Shown here: positions 13,901-23,712 of the stretch, piece by piece
Layout of the letters: every line of letters begins with the position of its first letter
Position numbering within the stretch: the stretch's first letter is position 1
Source: Oopsacas minuta
Lineage: Eukaryota; Porifera; Hexactinellida; Lyssacinosida; Leucopsacidae
Assembly (NCBI GenBank): GCA_024704765.1
Contig: JAKMXF010000312.1
Coordinates: 346,181 to 410,180, forward strand
Direction of reading: 5' to 3'
DNA length: 64,000 nt
Made by a program: the position numbers and the translations under genes
Notes under the pieces: generated by a model
What the model was told of the DNA's origin: nothing
Database searches by the model: none
Seen by the model: the letters and a program-made list of their open reading frames with translations, nothing else

Positions 13901-16199
13901 TCGTGATAATTGTATTACTGGCTATTACAGCTGTATTAATCATCCTCTTAATTTGGAAACTTCGGAAGAGGAAAGTGAAAAAGTTTGAAGTACTTGAGAC
14001 AGAGGAAATTCCACCTGAACCGAGTACTAAGCCAAGCAAAGACTTTGGCTACTCCCCAGTGCCAATTGATAATCTTGCGTACAATCCAGAATTGACCGAG
14101 TCAATGGGTGTAAAGTCAAAGTTTAAGGAATCAGCAAGGAATAGTGGGAATTATCAAAATTTGAAGGAAGTTATGGACCCTAGGATGGAGCCTATAGCTT
14201 TACATTTGTTTAAAAAGGCAATTGATATGCTTTGGAAAGATGAAACTACACTTGAAAATGAATACAAGAGTTTAGGTGGTGAAACACTACTTTACGAATG
14301 TGGGTATGCTCAATTAGATCAAAACCGAATCAAGAATAAATATAAATTCATTTATCCATATGATAAATCACGTGTTGTGCTGAAGAAACTTGGGAAAGCA
14401 ATGCACACAGATTATATCAATGCAAGCAATATACCAGGAGTATATGTTAAAGAGAATTTTATAGCGGCACAAGGCCCGAAGGAAAATACTATTAAGGACT
14501 TTTGGAGAATGGTCTTTGAGCTGAAAATTGTGAATATTGTTATGGTTACTAATTGTGTTGAAGGTGGTAAGCAGAAGTGCGAAGAATATTTCCCAACAAA
14601 AGAAGGACAAATTAGTGAATTTCCTCCTTTCAAAGTTCGTATTACAAATGCGGTACAGTCCAGAGGTCATATCACAAGGATAATTAGTATTGAAAGGGGA
14701 AATGAAAAGTTTCAAGTCAAACACTTCCATTTCACAGCCTGGCCAGACCATGATGTACCATCTCTACATCACGAATTGCTACAGTTCATTGGCTATGTAC
14801 ATGAGAATATTACTCAAAGCGACGCGCCAATACTTGTACACTGTTCAGCTGGTGTGGGTCGTACAGGGACGTTTATTACTCTATTCAATCTGAGGGCTAA
14901 TATATTGAAACAACAGCCTATTAGTGTTTACCATTTAGTGCACGAAATGAGGGAACATCGTCCTCACATGGTGCAAACCTTTCGGCAATATAAATTCATT
15001 TATCTTGCTGTACTTGAATTGTTACAGGAAAAGACTGCGGTATCTGCCGAGGAATTTCTGAGTACTTATCAGAATTATATGGAATCTGCGCGGATAGAAG
15101 AATCCGAATTTGCAAAACAGTTTTCGGAGCTTAATTATCAATGCGATAAGTCTTTTGTATATTCCTCAGATAAGGGCGAAGAGAACGCCGATAAAAACCC
15201 CGTGAAAGATATCCTACCGTACGACATTAACCGCGTTATGATCTATTCTCCATTTTTCACCTGCAACTATATAAATGCTACCAATCATAACGATTTTTTC
15301 ATAACCACTCAACATCCCTGTGAAAATACTCTACGGGACTTCATGCAAATGATATATGAGACTAATGCTGGGCTTGTGGTCATGCTTACAACATCAAAAG
15401 AGAAGAGTAAGATATTAGGGAATTTATCAGAACGTAAGGCTTATTGGCCACATAAGGATGATACCTTGGAAGTACCACCCTTCCAAGTTCAAGTAGTGAA
15501 TGCTGAGAAGACAACAGCAATGATAAAACAGAAAATATCACTGAAGAATGTAAAGGAGAACTCAGAACATGAATTCCTACAAGTAATTTCTGCAACTTGG
15601 AATGAGAAAGGTGAACCTATCGATTATCAATGCATTATTAATGTAGTTCGCTTTATCACAGTTCAAAGACAAAAATATCCACATTCGCCGATTATAATAC
15701 ACTGTGTGGATAGCATTGGGAAAACTGGTGTTGTGTTAACTGTATATGAATGTATTAAAGAGATGCAAGAGACTGGAGAAATTGATATTTTCCATACAGT
15801 TAAGCGACTGAGAAGAGAGAGAATGAAATGTATACCACATTTGGTAAGTTGACTTTCTCATAGAATCGAATTTATTACTGTGCCGTGGATGGCTTTATAT
15901 GTTACCATATACTTACAGTGGATTCCGGTTATAAGAACACCAGATATAAGAACATACCGGTTATTGGAAGTAAGAACACACATTGCTACTCCCAAGGAGG
16001 TTCTTATAACCTGTATTCACTCTCCCGTTAACACCTTTAGAGATTAAAACACCGAATTCGGCGTATATACTCGTAGTAACCTCTCTAGTTGTGCAACTGA
16101 CAACATAAATTTTTACATGTACATTTTCACACCTTCTCTATCTTTTAGTCTCAATTCCAAGCATGTTTTACGCTAATGAAGCAATACCTCGATTATTAA
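7911..16199 (+). CDS. RPTP-2: receptor-type protein tyrosine phosphatase with expanded Ig-like array
   Basis: Paralogue of RPTP-1. Exons: 7911-7977 (signal peptide ending VIGQ), 8263-8523, 8911-9186, 9278-9499, 9734-10015, 10084-10353, 10446-10667, 10758-11033, 11140-11421, 11486-11710, 11781-12062, 12292-12621, 12730-12993, 13191-13349 (shortened exon F), 13571-15843 and 16149-16199. Exons 2-14 are all phase 1-1 and multiples of 3. Module order is A-B-C-A-B-C-A-B-C-A-D-E-F', one A-B-C unit more than RPTP-1. Exon 13571-15843 holds FN3, a membrane segment (about 13861-13960), active D1 (AWPDHD; HCSAGVGRTG near 14840) and degenerate D2 (HCVDSIGKTG, Arg to Lys, near 15700). The last exon encodes a 16-residue PTP C-terminus. 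The model gives 1914 codons. Exon F is damaged in its 5' half; the start chosen at 13191 restores frame, and skipping the exon would also keep frame. Confidence 0.86.
8003..8117. mobile_element. Family C element in RPTP-2 intron 1
   Basis: GCTTATAAGAACACTGGTTA opposite GGTGTTCTTATAAGCAATAA, with the shared core ATTGCTACTCCTAAGG. Confidence 0.8.
8680..8733 (+). pseudogene. Remnant of an A-type Ig exon in an RPTP-2 intron
   Basis: A short frame reads GKVLAIQLDISV, matching the 3' end of A-type exons (for example DILAIQITLS at the end of exon 9734-10015). It lacks the rest of the module and runs into a stop. It sits in the intron between exons 2 and 3 and looks like a leftover of a deleted or partly duplicated module. 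Confidence 0.6.
8911..11710 (+). repeat. Tandem three-exon (B-C-A) duplication array within RPTP-2
   Basis: Modules recur as B (8911-9186, 10084-10353, 11140-11421), C (9278-9499, 10446-10667, 11486-11710) and A (9734-10015, 10758-11033; the next A is 11781-12062). B modules share a Cys...Trp...GYY-x-C Ig core. The last ~80 nt of the first two B exons plus their donor sites differ at only about one base, indicating recent duplication or conversion that includes intron sequence. Confidence 0.85.
13058..13190 (+). pseudogene. Frame-broken 5' half of exon F of RPTP-2
   Basis: Homologous to the start of the intact RPTP-1 exon 3079-2774. From the expected acceptor at 13057 the reading goes frame 1 to a TGA at 13093, resumes in frame 0 from 13092, returns to frame 1 near 13144, and the intact 3' half is in frame 2. 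The full 13058-13349 interval is 292 nt, not a multiple of 3, unlike every other ectodomain exon. Either real decay or assembly indels explain this; an AG at 13189-13190 can serve as acceptor for the intact 3' half. Confidence 0.7.
15915..16021. mobile_element. Family C element in RPTP-2 last intron
   Basis: ACAGTGGATTCCGGTTATAA opposite GGTTCTTATAACCTGTATTC, core ATTGCTACTCCCAAGG. Confidence 0.85.
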
Positions 16200-16484
16200 C
16201 CAGAAGGAACTGTTGAAATAAGTCACCTAATATATGAATGCTCATTTCTTAATATTATTTTGATTGTCTCTCTGTATTATATTTAGTGTGTAATTCCAAT
16301 GTATTAGCTATTTATGTGAAGTGTGATTTGTAAGCTATACTTGTGTGTAGTTAATTTTATTGGTTAATAGTTTCTAATATATATCGTTTGCTAATGAATT
16401 ACATATGTAGATTGAATTCTTGTAAAATGACGGTATAATATTTCGCGAGTTTTCGATACATAAAGTTCTGGGAATTGCAACAGA

Positions 16485-18582
16485 ATGTGTGTTAGAAATT
16501 CGATATTTATTTCATTTTTACTGTTCTTGTTGATTGTTATTGGACAAGGTAAGTTGTATTCCTTAAAATGTAATCCAGTTTTACAGCCAGTATTTGTAGC
16601 CATACGAATTCAATTGAATATTTATCTCTCTCTTCGAACATTGGCTATTGACATTACGCGTTTAAGATACAGTGTATGCCGGTTTTAAGCACACACTTGG
16701 GATTAGCGATACATGTACTTATAACCGGCATAAATATAAGGGAATATATGAGAACTGTTTTCCAGAGGATTGTTCTTATAACCGACATACAATGCATCTA
16801 TTATAGGTAGTTATATTCAAGAGATCGAGATTATAAGCATTATAGCCCTCAATGAAAATACAGTATTAATATCATGGGATCTTAAAGTCCCACTCTTACA
16901 GAATTCAACTGAAGTTTTCCACATACACTACGGAAGGTATAATACAAATACTTATGCTGGACACACGAATAATCAAAGCTACATACTCCGTGACCTCACA
17001 GCTGGGATATCCTACAGAATATACATAGCTATGACGTATGTATTCTCTAATATAACATACAAAACTGACACATACCAATTCAAGATTGAGAAAATTCCTG
17101 CTACAGAGATGAATATACCCAGTATTGCTGCTATTTCTATTGTCGTATCCTTGACTATATTATCTATTGGGGTTTTAGTGATAGTATTGGCGATATGTGG
17201 GCTGAAACGTGTTGGAATTACAGGGAAATTTGTTCGAGAACGGCTGCAATTGAATGGCAAAACAAACAGTAATATATGTATGATTACATCATCTGAATGT
17301 AATAGTGGGAATATTACATTGAATGATACAGCTGAAACTCGTAAGAATGCGATTTCTATCGAAGAAACTGTGATAGAACAAGGAATTGATATTGATTCGA
17401 TATATTTCGCGAATATCAGTCAGAACGATTGTAATGTTAGCGAAATAACTAACGTAATTGAAACGGAAAGTATATCTGATATTCCAGACGTTTTAAATAC
17501 TGAAAATGCAGACCAAAGAGTTGAATATACTCCCGAACAGCTCAGTGAAAATCTTTCTGATAAAACATACACAATTCCACCAACATTAAGCAAAGATTTG
17601 AATGAGACATATGAAATTACATACAAAGATGTTGAAAATATTGATCAACAAAATACAGAAATTGTTTTCAATATTGAGCTCGAGTTTGAAGCATTAAACG
17701 CTGAAACAAGTGAGCAAAACTGTGAATTTGATGTGAATAATATTACGCTTGAATCGCCAAATTTTGAAGGTTACACACTAAATGCAAGTTACCTTTATAA
17801 TGCAAATATTATTGCGACAATACACCCAACGCGTAGGAGGGATTTCCTACAACTTGTGTACCAAAGTAAATGTAGTTTAATTGTAATGCTTACGAGTAGG
17901 CTAGAGCAGCAAAGTATTATAGCTAGAACATCAGAGTATGTACGATATTGGCCAGTTGATGAATACACAAATGAACAGGAAGATACGCTAATTGAGCAGG
18001 AGATATCTTTACAGCATAGTGTCGAAAACAATAGTATATCATTCAAACATATAATATTTACTGGGTGGGATGATAACGGTGATATTGAAGACATATCGAA
18101 TGTTATTAAGCTGCTGCGGATAATACAAACACATAAAGAAATGAACATGAATACTCGAGTAATAATACATTGTAATGATGGCGTAACGAAGACTGGGATA
18201 TTAATGACTTGCTATACTGCATTACAGGATATGGAGGATAGGAATTGCTATAATATTGAAGATATTGTGAGAGATCTAAGACAGCAGAGAACAAACATGT
18301 TGCCAACCCTTGTAAGTTATTTAATTGTGCGATATATTCTCATTTTTGCATACAGTGAAACCTCAATACGAACACAGTTAATTGGAATTTCCGTATAAGA
18401 CGTTTAAATGTTCACCAATGGTTATTGAGATTACACCGGTTAATACGAACTCAGGATAAAGCGTACACATTTTGACCGCCTCTTGGTGTTCGTATTCACT
18501 GCATTTACTAAATTTATATTTCTAGACATCTTACAGAGCTTGTTATCGTATCATGGAAGAATTCTCATCACTACAGCAATGA
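16485..18582 (+). CDS. RPTP-3: short receptor pseudophosphatase lacking Ig domains and D1
   Basis: Exons 16485-16548 (signal peptide ending VIGQ, same phase and ending as RPTP-2), 16807-18311 and 18526-18582; 541 residues. It has an FN3-like ectodomain, a membrane segment at about 17110-17200, a long acidic Ser/Thr/Glu-rich cytoplasmic stretch (about 17240-17750), then a single phosphatase-like domain most like D2 of its paralogues. The P-loop is HCNDGVTKTG near 18169: Cys kept, Arg replaced by Lys, and no catalytic WPD loop (TGWDDN instead). Catalysis is therefore unlikely. The last exon encodes TSYRACYRIMEEF, a typical PTP C-terminal helix, which supports the splice. Possible role: decoy, scaffold or substrate-trapping receptor (inference). 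No frame damage is seen, so it appears maintained. Confidence 0.85.
16669..16796. mobile_element. Family C element in RPTP-3 intron 1
   Basis: ACAGTGTATGCCGGTTTTAA opposite TTCTTATAACCGACATACAA; contains GAATATATGAGAACTGTTTT as in other copies. Confidence 0.82.
18351..18501. mobile_element. Family G inverted-repeat element in RPTP-3 intron 2
   Basis: TACAGTGAAACCTCAATACG opposite GGTGTTCGTATTCACTGCA. A single copy in this window; similar in size and position to the other families. Confidence 0.7.
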
Positions 18583-19218
18583 TGATTGACTGTGAAAGTA
18601 GTAATCCTTTTATGATTTCAAATTGTGTATTCCTTAAATCATATTTAATTAATAAAATCACAAAAAACTAGTATATTTCTCTACTGCCATTCTCTGCAAA
18701 AATGTGGACTTTTAAAAGCAACCAAAATGTAGATTATTATAATTATATAATATTAATATGTAATGTTAAGAAGTACCAGGGATAATAACGCTAATTCATT
18801 TATATAAGTTATACTTGCTTTTCTATAGTGCTTATGTTTCCATGGCAACCTAAGAGATGCCCATCAAATTGTATTCATTTTAATTATATAATTCACATTA
18901 TATCTAGAGTGCTTATGTTTCCATGGCAACATAAAAGATCCGATCAAATTGTATTCATTTTACTCAAATATTTCACTGAATTATAATAGCATTACAAAGC
19001 GCTATTCTTACATAACACGGGGGGTAAATAGATAGGACATTTAATAAACTTCATGAGTTACTCAGGGCTCTCAACCGGGAAACCTTCAAAATCCTGAGAT
19101 GTGCAATTTACTATTAGTTTTCCATGAAAAGACCAGGGATTTTGTAGTTTTGTAGGCCTGACATCGTGAGAGTTGGTAGCCCTGATTACTTATCAATCTC
19201 CAATTCACGAAATTAGTT
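18583..19218. other. Intergenic spacer with a tandem duplication and an inverted-repeat element
   Basis: Contains two ~57 bp near-copies starting at 18825 and 18905, both with GTGCTTATGTTTCCATGGCA, about 80 bp apart. It also holds a ~124 bp element (19062-19185) bounded by inverted CAGGGCTCTCAAC / GTTGGTAGCCCTG. No gene is seen. Confidence 0.65.
18651..18656 (+). terminator. Poly(A) signal candidate for RPTP-3
   Basis: AATAAA lies about 70 nt after the RPTP-3 stop codon in AT-rich sequence. Confidence 0.45.
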
Positions 19219-19425
19219 ATGGCTGGCCTTGGTTTAGAAATTGTAAAGATGTCACTGTACGTATTCTTCCCAGTGGCTCTGTTTATTTATTTCAATGTCC
19301 CTGCTTTCCAAATAAAAGATATGAAAGGTTGGAGACGAAGATTTGAGAATACTCAGAAACTCCCAAAGACTTTTGAAGGGACGAGACAATTGGCTGAAGA
19401 GTTTATGGCGAAGAAGAGAGATTAA
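19219..19425 (+). CDS. PET100: PET100-like cytochrome c oxidase assembly factor
   Basis: A 68-residue single-exon protein. Family members are small inner-membrane mitochondrial chaperones needed for assembly of complex IV. The N-terminus shows the family pattern LEIVKMSLYVFFPVA, a membrane segment at about residues 8-26, followed by a basic amphipathic tail (GWRRR...EEFMAKKRD). Length matches known PET100 proteins (about 70 residues). It is followed after about 100 nt by the FNTA homologue on the same strand. Assignment is by motif and size only; another small mitochondrial assembly factor is the alternative. Confidence 0.72.
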   Translation: MAGLGLEIVKMSLYVFFPVALFIYFNVPAFQIKDMKGWRRRFENTQKLPKTFEGTRQLAEEFMAKKRD

Positions 19426-19528
19426 TTTTGTACACTTTCAATAGATATAATTCTATGCATTAAATGGCGTTAGTAAGTAAGTTATGACGTAATATATATT
19501 ATTATATTTCTTAAATATTAGCTATATT

Positions 19529-21054
19529 ATGTCGGATACAGCAGAACCAATTCCCAAACCTATTCCTTCACCTCTTTCATCTCCAGACAGTGATACAGAG
19601 CTCCCGGTAGAGATGTCTCCTCCTCCTCCTACTGAATATTCTACTGACCCTATATGGTCTGACGTTATACCGATACCACAACATGAAGGACCATTTCCGG
19701 TTGTCAGGATTGCATACACGAAGGTAATAATAATTTCTCCTAGTTATGAATTCAATGGTAATCTGACTTAATATATTATTCTGTATAGGAATTCAAAGAA
19801 GTACACGATTACCTCCGTGCTATGCTTAAAACCAATGAACAGAGCGATAGAGCTCTATCACTCACTGAACATGCTGTAACACTAAACCCAGCTAATTACA
19901 CTACATGGCAATATAGGAGAGTGTTATTGAAGGCTATGGGATGTGATTTGGAGAAGGAATTGGATTTTATTGCTAGTGTTATTGGGAAACACCCTAAGAA
20001 CTATCAGGTGATTTATTTGTTTGTTTGTTTTCCAGTTTGTTTATTTCATTGGTTGCTTGTTTGCTACAGGTATGGTACCATAGACAGAAGCTAACTGAAT
20101 GGATTGGATCTCCAGGAAAAGAATTCGAATTCACTGCTGATTGTCTAGAAGATGATACTAAGAACTACCATGTATGGCAGTACAGACAATGGCTATTAGA
20201 GAAATTCCCTAGTTACTACAAGGCTGAATTGGAATTTGTTGATACTCTGATTAAAAATGACGTCAGGAATAATTCTGCTTGGAATCAGAGATATTTTGTT
20301 CTAACTAAAATGAGTGAATTTACAGTAGAACTAGTCAGGAAAGAGGTATGCTATTATGACGGAAATAGGTTATTAGTTATGTGACCATGGATGGTGGATT
20401 TATTTCATCTGCTTGGACGTTGTTCTACGTCATTTTGAGGAACTCCTAGCTTGATTGGGCGGGGAAATTGTACAGTCAACTCCCGTTATGTCAAACATAG
20501 ATATACCGAAGTCTTATATTGTACAAATATGGTTCCAAACCGTCAAAGTAGCATATATTATATCGGTTATATCAAAGCAATTATTGAGGTCCCTTGAGCT
20601 TCGATATAACAGGAGCTAACTGTATATAACATATATCCACCATCCATGGTTAATATCCAATAATCTTTTAGCCGGGAGTTTTAATATTTGAATTATACAG
20701 ATTGAGTATACAAAACTTTGTATCCGGTTATCACTACATAATGAGAGTCCTTGGAATTATATGAGAGGTATCCTGAATTGCCAAGATTTGAGTTTATATC
20801 TTGAAGTTAAGATCTGGATTCTGCAAACAATCGCGAAAAGAAAACCGTCAATATACGCGTATAGTATTCTAATTGATATATGTGAAATGGAGATTGAAGA
20901 GGGAGGTCCTGAAATGTGTCAAAATGCCTTGACAGAAGCTCTGAGTTACTGCCAAATCCTGGGAGAAGATATGGATGTTATACGTAAGAATTATTGGGCT
21001 TATACTGCAGACAGATTGAAAAATTTATTCACAGTTATCCATGGTGTAAAGTGA
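19529..21054 (+). CDS. FNTA: Protein farnesyl/geranylgeranyltransferase type I alpha subunit
   Basis: Shared alpha subunit of the two CAAX prenyltransferases, acting in the cytosol on proteins such as small GTPases. Exons 19529-19723, 19789-20007, 20070-20345 and 20701-21054 give 347 residues, close to the family norm. PPTA helical repeats are visible as ANYTTWQYRR, KNYQVWYHRQ, KNYHVWQYRQ, RNNSAWNQRY and SPWNYMRG. The N-terminus is Pro/Ser/Asp-rich and probably disordered, as in other FNTA proteins. The 355 nt third intron consists mainly of a family D element interrupted by a family A element. The two Rap2-like GTPases in this window end in CAAX boxes that this enzyme class would modify. Confidence 0.93.
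20379..20665. mobile_element. Family D element in FNTA intron 3, interrupted by family A
   Basis: GACCATGGATGGTGGATTTA opposite ATCCACCATCCATGGTTAAT; the family A insertion at 20471-20624 separates the halves. Confidence 0.85.
20471..20624. mobile_element. Family A inverted-repeat element (MITE-like), nested in family D
   Basis: Ends TACAGTCAACTCCCGTTAT and its inverted partner ending in AACTGTA; internal CCCTTGAGCTTCGATATAAC is shared with other copies. It sits inside the family D element of FNTA intron 3. TA at both edges suggests a TA target. Confidence 0.85.
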
Positions 21055-21318
21055 GTGTATATTATTATATAAAATTATTATATTTATTTGTTGGAAGATT
21101 TTAGTAATCTGTAAGCATGCAAATGCAAGTGTTACCCTCTGTATGATTATATCAGTGTTGCCAGATAATGGACAAAGTTCATAGATTTTTGCTTTGGAAT
21201 CAACTTCTGAACTTTGAACATTTGACTAATGGCATGAATTTGTGGGTACTTGGCAACACTGTTATATATATTGATGTGTTTTACCATAGTATGCTGTATA
21301 ACGTTAGATTTTATGTAA
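21055..21318. other. Spacer with a family E inverted-repeat element
   Basis: Short spacer between the FNTA and NEK-like genes, mostly occupied by the inverted-repeat element at 21153-21260. The promoter of the kinase gene must lie here or inside the element. Confidence 0.6.
21153..21260. mobile_element. Family E element between FNTA and the NEK-like gene
   Basis: CAGTGTTGCCAGATAATG opposite GTACTTGGCAACACT. Confidence 0.75.
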
Positions 21319-21429
21319 ATGGCTATCGCCCCCCCTTCACAGCCAAAGATATCTCTACCCACTGGACCATATCCACCTCTACCATCCAGCACATTCCATT
21401 CATCCTTAATCGTTACCAAGGAAATTTCT

Positions 21430-23095
21430 ATGATATCTAAAGGTAGTTTTGTTGTTATAAAGCCGATTGGTAAAGGCTCTATGGGAATAGTATATTTGAT
21501 AAAAAGTTTAAACGAAGATAGCATTGAAGGAGCTGAGCTATTCGCTATGAAGGAAATGGACTATGGATATGACGGTAATGATTTGAATGGCAAATTCAAG
21601 TTAATTCAACGCGAAATTCGCATTCTATCCCATCTATCACATCCTAATATTGTACATTATTATACTTCAATGATTTCTGTAGCTAATGGTTGTATACAAT
21701 TAGTACAGGAGTATTGTAATAGAGGTACACTGTATCAATTTGTCAAGGAGAGGAGAGCTAATTCTGAAGAGTTTCTTAATGAGAAAGAGGTTTGTTAATA
21801 ATGGATTATTCTCTTTAAAATTAGCTTAATTTTTATGTCCAAACAATTTCTCGAAAATACGCTTTGATTTTCTATCAAATTTCCCATATTTTATCCAATA
21901 ATACCTGATACATTGTTTTGACCAACATATATGCTTATTTGATATTTCACCATGGATGATGGATTTCTTTTATTTAAGTTATATACAATTCCCTCCAATC
22001 AAGCGAGGAATGCCTCAAAATAACCTAAAAAAACATCCAAGCTGATAAACTAAATATACAATCCATGATTAAATAATTACTAAGCATATTGGGGACTATT
22101 TTCAAAATTACAAACATATCCTTTGTATATAGGTACTTATATGGAGCTGTCAATTAGCAAGTGCTCTCGTATATCTCCATGATTCTAAAATCCTACACAG
22201 AGACTTAAAGTCACAAAACATATTCTTAACATCAGACCTCTCGGATTTTCACACATCACCGCTAACAACCGTTCTCAAACTTGGTGACTTTGGAATATCT
22301 CGCCCTTTAGAAGGAACTTACGATCTAGCTAGTACATGTATAGGCACACCAGCTTATATGGCGCCTGAAGTATGTCATAAGAGTTTGTATAGCTATCCTT
22401 GTGATATGTGGTCTATTGGCTGTGTCATTGTTGAAATATGCAGTCTCAAACCCGCATTCCAAAGCACAAGTATGGTTGTTAAGATATTCACGTACAGTCA
22501 ACTCCCATTTTATTGAACACGAACCTACCGAAATAACCGCTTATATGGAAGTCTGAATTGTACAAATATGTATCAAATTATCGGTCCCTTGAGCTTTGAT
22601 ATAAGGGGAGTTAACTGTATTAGATATCCTTGGTTTTATCTACACACATATTTTATACTAGGTCTCGTTGCTATGGTTTTTAAGATTCTGAATGCTGATT
22701 ACACACAGATACCAGGGAAATATTCACAGAGCTTATCTGCGTTTATTGACAGTTTATTTCGCGTAGAACCTGAACTAAGACCAACTGCGAAACAGGCTAT
22801 GAATATTTTAAGTGAATTATTGGAAACTGTGTCTGTGACGAAATTTGCGGAATCTAACACTTTGGATGAATATGATAATGATTTTGATTCATTTTCGGAC
22901 CATTCTAGCGATACAAACTGTGATATTTCGCAGGGAATGGCTACCCTATCTCTTACACTTTGTCCCGACACGACTAAGGAAATAGTCACACAAACTACAA
23001 ATGAAAATGTAGTTAAATCTCGCGGAATTTCACAGCAGAATTCTGATAATTATTCAGATGATTTTGATTCTTACTCCGAGAATGAAGATGGTTGA
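21430..23095 (+). CDS. NEK-like serine/threonine protein kinase
   Basis: Exons 21430-21789, 22133-22469 and 22662-23095 give 376 residues. The kinase domain fills about residues 1-280: glycine loop IGKGSMGIVY, ATP-binding Lys in FAMKEMD, catalytic HRDLKSQN, DFG and AYMAPE. The MAPEV...YPCDMWSIGCV and following LVAMVFKIL stretch are typical of NEK (NIMA-related) kinases, which act at centrosomes, cilia and spindle. The C-terminal ~90 residues are acidic and Ser-rich with two DDFDS-type repeats. An in-frame ATG at 21319 would add 37 residues; the later ATG is preferred because it starts just before the kinase fold. Intron 1 holds a family D element and intron 2 a family A element. Confidence 0.9.
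21931..22096. mobile_element. Family D element in NEK-like intron 1
   Basis: ATTTCACCATGGATGATGGA opposite ACAATCCATGATTAAATAAT, with AAGCATATTGGGGAC at the edge. Confidence 0.8.
22493..22619. mobile_element. Family A element in NEK-like intron 2
   Basis: TACAGTCAACTCCCATTTTA at one end and GGGGAGTTAACTGTA at the other. It makes up 127 of the 192 nt of the intron. Confidence 0.85.
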
Positions 23096-23712
23096 TTAAG
23101 CAAACTAAATTCTATTAATATTAACAAGGAAATACAGCTAAGTTATATTTTGTTTGAATTGTATAATTTTCGTTATATAAGCCATTGCTTGCAGATGCTG
23201 ATTCCATACTTGCTGACCAGAGGTTGGTAAGTAGGATTGTTGGTATCACTCTCTTCCCTTGAACGGTACCTCCCCTGCATCTTAAGACTTGTATATCTGT
23301 TAACTACCCCTGTACTTTACCCCCAACTAAGTTATCCTATATCTCCATTAGAGTATTATAAAGCAAATCGTCTGTATCCTTTTATGTAATATGAAACTCT
23401 TCTTAAATATTACTCATACAATTGAGTGAATAGCCTATTAATATCCTAAAAGTATTATTTCTGAGTATAAGCACACAGTTTTTATTTTCAACTCAATATA
23501 TAGTATACTCAACACCAGTTATATCTAACACAGATATATGGAAATACCAGCGAAGTTTGAAATTGTAGAAATATGGTCCCAAACCGTCAAATTAACTTGA
23601 GCATCGAAATAATAATATTAATAAATCTTATGAATTACGCAAAATTCGTTTTCGTAGTTATTTGTTCATTTCTTTTCAATTATAATTTGCATTAGTTTTG
23701 AGAAGTTACAAA
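23096..23712. other. Spacer upstream of the SPATA2-like gene
   Basis: AT-rich intergenic sequence with one degraded family A fragment at about 23507-23610. No gene seen. Confidence 0.6.
23507..23610. mobile_element. Degraded family A fragment
   Basis: Retains GTTATATCTAACACAGATAT and GGTCCCAAACCGTCAAATTA; one end is lost. Confidence 0.6.
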
